NCBI GenBank assembly: GCA_964644705.1
Contig: CAZXYF010000079.1
Location: 1-13,113, forward strand
Direction of reading: 5' to 3'
Origin: CAZXYF01 sp964644705
Lineage (GTDB): Bacteria; Planctomycetota; Brocadiia; SM23-32
DNA length: 13,113 bases
Part shown: positions 7,146 through 13,113 of the stretch, piece after piece
How positions within the stretch are numbered: position 1 is the stretch's first letter
How the letters are laid out: each line of letters begins with the position of its first letter
Notes under the pieces: generated by a model
The model's input: the letters and a program-made list of their open reading frames with translations, nothing else
Databases searched by the model: none
Told to the model about the DNA's origin: nothing
Program-made: the position numbers and the translations under genes

Positions 7146-7333
7146 CCCACTGGAGCGTCCTCCATACAATGCCTCCGATGCCCCGGCCGCTTTTGTGTGT
7201 CGGCTCGACGGATCCTGCCAGAACCAGAGTGGGACGGCCGGCGCCTGGGGCACTCGGCAGCACATCAACCTGTCCCGATTACGACAGCATGAAATCACGC
7301 AGCTCGGATTCGATTTGGAGAAAGGTATAGATA

Positions 7334-8617
7334 ATGAGCACCTCAAGCGAACTTGAGGACCGTTTGTTGCAGGAAATTATGTCCATCCCCGTGGTGGATG
7401 TTCATTCGCACGTGCCCCACACCAGTCCGTTCGCACAATCGCTGCGGGATCTGCTGGGATACCACTATTTCACCGAGCTGGCCCACAGCGCCGGTATGAA
7501 CCAGGAGGTGATCGCGGAGGACAATCCGGATGAGCAGATGATCCCGGAGCTCATTCAGGCCATGAACGCCCTCGATAACACCGTCCAGTATCAGTGGATG
7601 ATCGAGCTGGCGCAGGAGTTGTTTGGTTTTGAAGAAGACCGCCTCACCACTGACAACTGGCAGGATCTGGCCGACGCGGTCGAGGATCACGCGAAAACCC
7701 CGCGGCGAGAGAAGGAGATTCTGAACAAATCCTCCATCGATCAGGTGTTTTTGACCAATCCATTCGACGAGGATCTCTCGTCGGTGGATACCGACATCTT
7801 CGTACCCTCCCTCCGGGCGGATAACCTGGTTTTCAATCTCTCCGACGACGAAGTGCAGAACTCTCTGCAGGAAGCCTCCGATGTCAGCATCGAGGATGCA
7901 TCCGACCTGCGGGATGCTCTGGCCACGATCGTTGATCATTTCACGGCGCATGGAGCGGCAAGCGTGGCGCTCTCCCTGCCGCCGGAGCTTCAGGTTTTTC
8001 CCGTGGTGGACAGTGATCTGGATACGGCCGTGGCGAAAGCAATGAGCGGAAAACCTCTGAGTTCGGATGAAATCGAGACGCTCCAGTGCGGCGTACTGTT
8101 TGCTCTCGCGGACCTGTGCGATCAACACGAAATCCCCATGCAGATCATGTACGGGGTGGTCCGGGATGCCTATGATCACGGCGTGCCGCAGGGGACGGAT
8201 CTGCCGGTGGCCGGGGACAGTCTCCGGGGGCTTCTGCCACTGCTGAACGATTTCCCGGACGTCACCTTTTGCCTGTCGGTACTGTCCGATAGCCAGGCGC
8301 AGGAACTGGCCAGCTACGGATGGATCATGCACAACGTGGTCGTGAGCGGGCACTGGTGGTACGATACGGTGCCGGCGTATGTGCGACGGGATCTGGCCGC
8401 GCGGCTCCAGAGCGTGCCCAAAACGCAGCTGATCGGTTTTTACAGCGACATGTATAAGCTGGAATTTGGGCTACCGAAATACAATATGTACCGCCGCATT
8501 CTGGCTGAAGTGCTGGCCGAGGATCTGGTTGCTTCCGGCCGCGGAACCGAGGAGGACGCGGTGCAGGTGGCCCGGTTCCTTCTGCGCGAAAACGCATCCC
8601 GCATGTTCAACGTCTAA
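7334..8617 (+). CDS. Divergent glucuronate-isomerase-like amidohydrolase
   Basis: A 427-residue protein of the metal-dependent amidohydrolase superfamily, closest in layout to uronate isomerase (UxaC). The first-strand metal motif is present in VVDVHSHVPH (His24, His26), and the late catalytic Asp is present in GFYSDMYKLE (Asp372), followed by a YNMYRRIL segment like that after the Asp in UxaC. Two expected features are missing. The His in the UxaC-type MQxHxG strand is Met272 (MQIMYG), and the Asp-His seen after strand four has no equivalent in AASVALSLPP. Classical uronate isomerase activity is therefore doubtful; a different reaction or a one-metal site is likelier. An AAAGG stretch 8 nt upstream supports ATG 7334. 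No co-regulated sugar-acid pathway gene lies beside it. Confidence 0.8.
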   Translation: MSTSSELEDRLLQEIMSIPVVDVHSHVPHTSPFAQSLRDLLGYHYFTELAHSAGMNQEVIAEDNPDEQMIPELIQAMNALDNTVQYQWMIELAQELFGFEEDRLTTDNWQDLADAVEDHAKTPRREKEILNKSSIDQVFLTNPFDEDLSSVDTDIFVPSLRADNLVFNLSDDEVQNSLQEASDVSIEDASDLRDALATIVDHFTAHGAASVALSLPPELQVFPVVDSDLDTAVAKAMSGKPLSSDEIETLQCGVLFALADLCDQHEIPMQIMYGVVRDAYDHGVPQGTDLPVAGDSLRGLLPLLNDFPDVTFCLSVLSDSQAQELASYGWIMHNVVVSGHWWYDTVPAYVRRDLAARLQSVPKTQLIGFYSDMYKLEFGLPKYNMYRRILAEVLAEDLVASGRGTEEDAVQVARFLLRENASRMFNV

Positions 8618-8721
8618 CTTGCTCTCCGACGGTCCCCGCGATTTACGCACGAGGTGAACGGGGATGAACCGCGGGCGGGAAAATGATGAAACCAGAGTGA
8701 ACTATTCAGGAACGATCTCCA

Positions 8722-9423
8722 ATGGATACCCCGGGCGTTTTGATTGTTGTGTGTGGCATCGATGGCAGCGGCAAAACCGCTCAGAGCCAGATGCTCTGTG
8801 ACCGACTTGAACGGAACGGTCGGGATGTAAAATACGTGGAGTTCCCCCGTTACTCGGAGAGTTTTTTTGGAGATTTGATTGCCCGCTATCTGCGCGGTGA
8901 ATTCTCCACTCAGGCCGGTGAGATTGATCCCCATCTGGCGGCGCTTCCATTCGCCTGTGACCGGTGGGAGGCGCGACCCATTCTGCATGAAAATCTGAAG
9001 GCCGGGAAAGTGGTGGTGTGCAACCGATACGTCTCCGCCAATCTGGCGCACCAGGGAGGGAAACTCGACTCCGAGGCGGAACGCAGAGAATTTCGCCGGT
9101 GGATGGAGGAGATGGAATACGAGGTGTTCGGTGTTCCCCGACCTGATCTGCACGTCTGGCTGGATGTGCCCGTGAAGGTCGCCCTGAACCTCATCGCCAG
9201 CAAAGGGGAACGACAGTATCTTGAGGGTGACGAGGACATACACGAAAAGGATTTCGATCACCTGCGAACGACTCGCGCGATGTATAAGATGCTGGCGGAT
9301 GGGGCGCAGGACTGGCAGACCGTGCACTGCGCGCCCCGGGAGAAGATACTGTGCAAAGAGGATATTGCTGAACGTGTCTGGGAATACGTGAGTCGCGTCT
9401 TACCCAATTCAAGGAGACAATGA
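8722..9423 (+). CDS. tmk: Thymidylate kinase-like P-loop kinase
   Basis: Predicted to phosphorylate dTMP to dTDP with ATP in the cytosol. At 233 residues it is slightly longer than typical Tmk. The Walker A loop is GIDGSGKT (12-19), with Ala20 where Tmk usually has Thr. FPRY (41-44) and FACDRWE (77-83) correspond to the substrate and core motifs. The DRY motif reads NRY (101-103) followed by VSANLAHQGG, a variant reminiscent of divergent or archaeal Tmk-like proteins. A LID-like KGERQY-LEGDEDIHEKDF stretch lies at about 161-178. The Asp-to-Asn change leaves room for a related nucleotide-kinase function. AGGA 9 nt upstream supports ATG 8722. The lipoprotein gene starts 1 nt after the stop, so the two are co-transcribed. 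Confidence 0.82.
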   Translation: MDTPGVLIVVCGIDGSGKTAQSQMLCDRLERNGRDVKYVEFPRYSESFFGDLIARYLRGEFSTQAGEIDPHLAALPFACDRWEARPILHENLKAGKVVVCNRYVSANLAHQGGKLDSEAERREFRRWMEEMEYEVFGVPRPDLHVWLDVPVKVALNLIASKGERQYLEGDEDIHEKDFDHLRTTRAMYKMLADGAQDWQTVHCAPREKILCKEDIAERVWEYVSRVLPNSRRQ

Positions 9424-9424
9424 G

Positions 9425-10156
9425 ATGCAGAAATCCATTCCTGCCGTACTGGTCGCGACGATCCTGGCCGGGGGACTAATGATGGGTTGCCAGCAGAAAT
9501 TCAAGCAGATTGAGCTCCGATCCCCGAAAGATCCCGGCGGGGCGGATAAATCGGCAAAATATCAGAAGAAGGTTGGCTGGGAGGACCTGGTTCCGGAAGG
9601 CACGCCCAAACCGGAAACACAGCCGCGATTTATTTCCGCCTCCGAGGCGGGCGAAGCGCCAGAACTTGATCTTCAGCGCTTCAACGGCCAGGACTTGCGC
9701 GTGAATCCCGAGCGAACGGGCCAAGTGACCGCGGTGGTGTTCTGGGCGATGGATACCGCAAACAATCGTGCTGCCGTGATGTATATTGCGCAGCTGGTGA
9801 GGAAATACAGAAGGAAAGGTCTTCGGGCCATCAGTATCGTCGAGAAACCACCCACGAACAGTCATCGCTCCGCTCCCAAGTTCCTGCGCTCCCATGGTAT
9901 TGATCTCCCGACCTATTACGATGAGTTTGATGCTCTGCAGGAAATGGCGGATGCGGCGGGGGCCAGCATCGAACAACAGGTCCCCGTTACCTTTCTGATT
10001 GATCAGCAGGGACGGGTGCGCCTGTTCAAGCTGGGATTTTCATACTCGGGAGCGGGCGCACGAACGGGCCCCAGACGACGGCCAAAATTGACGGAAAATG
10101 CTCCCCCCGGCAAAGGTCTGGAAGATTACATCCAGCGGTTGTTGAAGGAGGAGTAG
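9425..10156 (+). CDS. Thioredoxin-fold lipoprotein lacking catalytic cysteines
   Basis: A 243-residue secreted lipoprotein. MQK, a hydrophobic stretch (5-20) and LMMGC put the lipidated Cys at 22. After a low-complexity linker, a TlpA/ResA-like thioredoxin fold begins at about 80. VVFWAMDTANNR (104-115) aligns with the family FWATWCPPCR, but both redox cysteines are replaced (Thr111, Asn114). The cis-proline loop survives as QQVPVTFLID (184-193). Cys22 is the only cysteine, so thiol-disulfide exchange is not possible; a structural, chaperone or binding role is more likely. AAGGAG lies 8 nt before ATG 9425, inside the end of the kinase gene, with 1 nt between stop and start. The 205 nt after it hold a repeat element and hairpin but no gene. 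Confidence 0.8.
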   Translation: MQKSIPAVLVATILAGGLMMGCQQKFKQIELRSPKDPGGADKSAKYQKKVGWEDLVPEGTPKPETQPRFISASEAGEAPELDLQRFNGQDLRVNPERTGQVTAVVFWAMDTANNRAAVMYIAQLVRKYRRKGLRAISIVEKPPTNSHRSAPKFLRSHGIDLPTYYDEFDALQEMADAAGASIEQQVPVTFLIDQQGRVRLFKLGFSYSGAGARTGPRRRPKLTENAPPGKGLEDYIQRLLKEE

Positions 10157-10237
10157 GGCGGACGTTTCCCGGGCCATCCTGATTCATCGGCGACTGCGGG
10201 GGCAAACAGGTGTTGCTCGACCTTTTGAAAAATGAGC

Positions 10238-10284
10238 GTTCGGTGAACCACGTTATTTCAGATGGGTTTGTGAAATGTTCGAGT
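10238..10284 (+). repeat. Dispersed upstream element, copy c (longest)
   Basis: The left part (10238-10266) matches the right edge of the window (13085-13113) at 26 of 29 positions. The right part holds the GTGAAATGTTCGAG core shared with copies a, b and d. ATTTCA and TGAAAT form a 6-bp inverted repeat with a 10-nt spacer. It lies about 80 bp before the first sulfatase and points toward it. Confidence 0.75.
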
Positions 10285-10292
10285 TACTGGAA

Positions 10293-10310
10293 CAGCGTAG
10301 AAAAACGCTG
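10293..10310. other. Small hairpin in the sulfatase leader
   Basis: CAGCGT (10293-10298) and ACGCTG (10305-10310) pair perfectly around AGAAAA. A second small stem, GCGC-TTT-GCGC, follows at 10323-10333. Both fall between the dispersed element and the start codon. They could shape the leader RNA; no T tract suggests termination. Confidence 0.4.
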
Positions 10311-10361
10311 CTACCGCGCCCCGCGCTTTGCGCTCGTACTGGTGCAGGAGTTTCTTGAGTA

Positions 10362-11759
10362 ATGGCAAATAAAAAGCCCAACATCATCCTTTGCATGTGC
10401 GACCAGCTGCGTTCCTCCGCGTTGGGATGTTACGGGAATGAATATGCCCGGACCCCGAATATGGACCGGATGGCGCGGGAAGGAGCCCGCTTTGATCTCG
10501 CCGTCAGCCCCAACCCGGTCTGCACGCCCGCCCGCTCGGCCACCCTCACCGGGCAATACAGCCGCACCTGCGCAGGCATGCTGGGCAACGTGCACCGCAA
10601 CCCGGCCAACCCGGAACGTGAACGTTTGCTGGATCCCACCCTGCCGGAAATTCTGGCCGATCATGGATACCATACGGAACTGATCGGAAAATGGCACATC
10701 GGACCCGGGCCATCGTTGATAGGATTTGATCGAGCCGTGTATCCGAAAGTCGCCCACCGATATTACGATCAGACGTATTTTACGCACGAGGGCGATTCGT
10801 TCGAGGTCGGCGAGTTCGGGCCCGAATGGGAGATGAACCGCGTCCGTAAATTTCTGCGGGAACAGAGCGGGCGGGACGATCCGTTCTTCCTGTTCTACAA
10901 CATCTCACTTCCCCATCAGCCCATCGGACGGGGCCACATGCCGGAACGCTACGTCAACATGTTTGATCCGGACGAAGTTCCCATCCGGCCCAACGCAATC
11001 CGCGATGGCGAACCGTCGCATGACCGTTTCTGGTTCAACATCTACACCAGTGCGGATTTTTTCTGGAATCATCTGGAGGACAAAGAACAAGATCCGGCGG
11101 ATATCGTCGCCGATGACTTTGATCTCCGGGACTTGGCGGCGCTGTATTATGGCGCGACAACCTGTGTGGATGATCTGGTGGGTGAGCTGATGGATTCGCT
11201 CGCGGCGAACGGTCTGGACGAGGACACGATTGTGGTGTTTGTCAGCGATCACGGCGACAATCTGGGCAGCCACGGGCTGTTCAACAAAAACTCCCTGATT
11301 GAGGAAGCGATCCGCGTGCCGTTTATCGTGCGCGATCCCGGCCGGGCGTCGGTGGATAACACCGATGACCTCGTTAGCCTCATCGACGCTGCCCCCACGC
11401 TGCTCGACGCGATCGATGCCCCGGTGCCCGATCACATGCAGGGCAGGAGCCTGCAGCCTCTTCTGGATGGCGAGGCGGACCTTGCTGAACGCAGTGAAGC
11501 CTTCATCGAAACCGGTCCCATGATCGGCATCCGCACGCGGACGCATCTGTATGGCCTGCCCTTCGAGGAGGACGGGCGCTGCGTGACGGAGGGGGACGAG
11601 TGGTTTTTCGATCTGCGGTCCGACCCCTATGAACTGAACAATCTGGCGGAGACGGGTGAACAGAAGGAGCGACGAAGGGAGCTGCGGGAGCGACTCCTCA
11701 ACTGGGATGCCCGCACGCCCTGGCTCGATGCACCGGAACCGGAACGAATCATCGATTGA
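10362..11759 (+). CDS. Cys-type sulfatase, S1 family, DQLR subtype
   Basis: A 465-residue type I sulfatase that should hydrolyse a sulfate ester, probably on a sulfated glycan. The signature NPVCTPARSATLTGQ places Cys54 for conversion to formylglycine. Metal and active-site positions include Asp14 (MCDQLR), Lys110/His112 (GKWH), His185 (LPHQP), Asp296/His297 (SDHGD) and Lys309. Gln15 replaces the second Asp of the usual DD, as in other DQLR-type members. No signal peptide or lipobox is visible, so it appears cytosolic unless exported another way. AGGAG ends 11 nt before ATG 10362, a long spacing; GAG at 10356-10358 is closer. A second sulfatase follows after 13 nt. The activating enzyme (FGE or anSME) is not in the window. 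Substrate cannot be told from sequence. Confidence 0.94.
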   Translation: MANKKPNIILCMCDQLRSSALGCYGNEYARTPNMDRMAREGARFDLAVSPNPVCTPARSATLTGQYSRTCAGMLGNVHRNPANPERERLLDPTLPEILADHGYHTELIGKWHIGPGPSLIGFDRAVYPKVAHRYYDQTYFTHEGDSFEVGEFGPEWEMNRVRKFLREQSGRDDPFFLFYNISLPHQPIGRGHMPERYVNMFDPDEVPIRPNAIRDGEPSHDRFWFNIYTSADFFWNHLEDKEQDPADIVADDFDLRDLAALYYGATTCVDDLVGELMDSLAANGLDEDTIVVFVSDHGDNLGSHGLFNKNSLIEEAIRVPFIVRDPGRASVDNTDDLVSLIDAAPTLLDAIDAPVPDHMQGRSLQPLLDGEADLAERSEAFIETGPMIGIRTRTHLYGLPFEEDGRCVTEGDEWFFDLRSDPYELNNLAETGEQKERRRELRERLLNWDARTPWLDAPEPERIID

Positions 11760-11772
11760 ACGGGAAAATGAC

Positions 11773-13029
11773 ATGGAACGACCGAACATAGTTTTCATTA
11801 TGGCGGACGATCTGGGATACGGTGATCTGGGATGCTACGGCAACGACGTTATCCAGACGCCACACATCGACGCCCTGGCGCAACGGGGCATGAAATTCAC
11901 CGACTATCACTCCAACGGTCCCGTATGCACCCCCACGCGGGCGGCATTGCTCACGGGACGATACCAGCAGAGAAGCGGCCTGGAGGGGGTGATCTACGTC
12001 CGTGGTGAAACCCGTCAAACGGGTCTGGATCCCGCTGAATTCAGTTTTGCGGAGGGATTACAGGAAAAGGGATACGCCACGGCGGTCTTCGGCAAGTGGC
12101 ATCTGGGATACCAGAAACAATTTAATCCCGTGCATCACGGGTTCGATGAATTCCGGGGATATGTCAGCGGAAACGTGGATTACCACTCACATGTCGATAA
12201 TGCCGGCATCCCGGACTGGTGGCACAATCTGGAAAAAGAGCCCGAAGATGGATACGTCACCGACCTGGTGAGTGAGCACGCGGACCGGTTTATCCGCGAA
12301 CATCGGGACGAGCCCTTTTGCGTGTACGTCTCCCACGAGGCGCCGCACTGGCCGTATCAGGGTCGCGACGACGAGGCAGACCGCTTTCCCGGGGAAACCG
12401 ATTTCCCCTCCTGGGGGTCTCGCACCGACCGCAGGGCGGCCTACAGGGAGATGGTGGAGGCGATGGACGATGGGGTGGGACTGATCGTGGATACACTGCG
12501 GGAACTGGAGCTGGAGGAGGATACCCTCATCGTCTATTGTTCCGATAACGGAGCGGTGGAGGAGGTGGGTGATAACGGTTCGCTTCGCGGCGCGAAAGGC
12601 GACGTGTTCGAGGGCGGTCACCGCGTACCCGCCATCGCCACCTGGCCGGGACGGATTGAGCCGGGAACCACGACGGATGAAACCGTTCTGGGCATGGACT
12701 GGGCACCGACCTTCCTCCGGCTGGCGGGGCATGCTGAAGGGGGGCCACGGCCCATGGACGGCGATGATGTGGCTCAGGTCATGCTGGATGAAGGGGAGAT
12801 GCCCGATCGTGCGGTATTCTTCCGGCTCGGGAACCAGAAAGCCGTCCGCCGTGACGGATGGAAACTCATGATCGACGAGGATCGGGTGATGCTCTTTGAT
12901 ATGGATGAGGATCCGGCCGAAACCACGGACGTTTCCGGGGCACACCCCGACGTCGTGAAATCATTGAGGGCGGAGCTGGCCGAATGGGAGCGGGAGATGC
13001 CCGATTCCGATAGCCTGCGGACGGTGTGA
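11773..13029 (+). CDS. Cys-type arylsulfatase, S1 family
   Basis: A 418-residue sulfatase of the classic DDLGYGD type. Asp12/Asp13 begin the calcium site, VCTPTR puts the formylglycine Cys at 52 and Arg at 56, GKWH supplies Lys108/His110, APHWP His192, SDNG Asp258/Asn259, and RGAKG Lys275. All key residues are intact. It is clearly different from its upstream neighbour, so this is not a recent duplication. ATG 11773 is chosen because MERPNIVFIM matches the usual start of the fold; ATG 11656 would add 39 non-family residues overlapping the first sulfatase. GGGAAA 5-6 nt upstream is a weak ribosome site, suggesting coupling to the gene before it. No signal peptide is seen. Complementary substrate positions with the first sulfatase are an inference. 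Confidence 0.94.
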   Translation: MERPNIVFIMADDLGYGDLGCYGNDVIQTPHIDALAQRGMKFTDYHSNGPVCTPTRAALLTGRYQQRSGLEGVIYVRGETRQTGLDPAEFSFAEGLQEKGYATAVFGKWHLGYQKQFNPVHHGFDEFRGYVSGNVDYHSHVDNAGIPDWWHNLEKEPEDGYVTDLVSEHADRFIREHRDEPFCVYVSHEAPHWPYQGRDDEADRFPGETDFPSWGSRTDRRAAYREMVEAMDDGVGLIVDTLRELELEEDTLIVYCSDNGAVEEVGDNGSLRGAKGDVFEGGHRVPAIATWPGRIEPGTTTDETVLGMDWAPTFLRLAGHAEGGPRPMDGDDVAQVMLDEGEMPDRAVFFRLGNQKAVRRDGWKLMIDEDRVMLFDMDEDPAETTDVSGAHPDVVKSLRAELAEWEREMPDSDSLRTV

Positions 13030-13084
13030 GCGGTTCCGCATAAATTACTGGATCCCGGTATCATCAGATTCCCGCATCGCAAAC

Positions 13085-13113
13085 ATTCGGTAAACCACGT
13101 TATTCCAGATGGG
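13085..13113 (+). repeat. Dispersed upstream element, copy e, cut by window edge
   Basis: Matches 10238-10266 at 26 of 29 positions (shared AACCACGTTATT and CAGATGGG) and stops at the window end exactly where the GTGAAATG half would begin. By analogy with copy c, another transcription unit probably starts to the right. Confidence 0.7.

Noticed and set aside
7142..7330. 62-codon frame between the DUF711 and amidohydrolase genes
   Set aside because: It starts at a TTG overlapping the DUF711 stop, has no recognised domain and a composition that looks non-coding.
7934..7945. Match to the dispersed element core on the minus strand (CGTGAAATGATC)
   Set aside because: It lies inside the amidohydrolase coding sequence, lacks the flanking conserved half, and is explained by the codons there.
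8641..8654. Possible degenerate copy of the dispersed element before the kinase gene
   Set aside because: 11 of 14 positions match the left half of copies a and b, but the GTGAAATG core is missing; too weak to count.
11656..11772. Upstream ATG for the second sulfatase, overlapping the first
   Set aside because: The added 39 residues are out of character for the fold and read through the first sulfatase's coding sequence in another frame.

Overview
The window reads as a moderately GC-rich bacterial chromosome from the PVC superphylum. Kiritimatiellota is my best guess, with Lentisphaerota or Planctomycetota next. The grounds are tandem Cys-type sulfatases, a leucine-rich-repeat protein with cysteine-bearing 23-residue repeats, a uronate-isomerase-like amidohydrolase, and intergenic regions rich in hairpin repeats. 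This assignment is inference from gene content, not from a marker gene.

Left part (1-915): mostly non-coding. Three tandem ~116-bp hairpin-forming units open the window, and the array probably continues off the left edge. A fourth, diverged single unit lies at 685-788. Between them are a dispersed sequence element (361-390) and a good -10 box (581-586). Then a membrane-bound GAF-GGDEF protein (916-2202, +) and a cytosolic-looking LRR protein (2360-3589, -) converge on an intergenic region with nested inverted repeats. The divergent region 3590-4103 holds a 17-bp-stem hairpin, outward-facing copies of the dispersed element, and a promoter for each flanking gene.

Middle part (4104-7145): a likely operon of gpsA (glycerol-3-phosphate dehydrogenase), a double-ACT-domain protein and a UPF0210/DUF711 protein. 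It is driven by a near-consensus sigma-70 promoter at 4030-4058. The ACT and DUF711 genes are 2 nt apart, which fits the known pairing of these families.

Right part (7334-13029): a divergent glucuronate-isomerase-like amidohydrolase, a thymidylate-kinase-like protein followed 1 nt later by a thioredoxin-fold lipoprotein lacking both catalytic cysteines, and two adjacent Cys-type sulfatases (13 nt apart). No sulfatase maturase is present.

The least ordinary signal is in the spacers. A short element with core GTGAAATGTTCG occurs upstream of four transcription units and is cut by the right edge at a probable fifth. It always points toward the gene it precedes, including the minus-strand LRR gene. 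I see no tRNA, rRNA, CRISPR array, transposase or phage gene.
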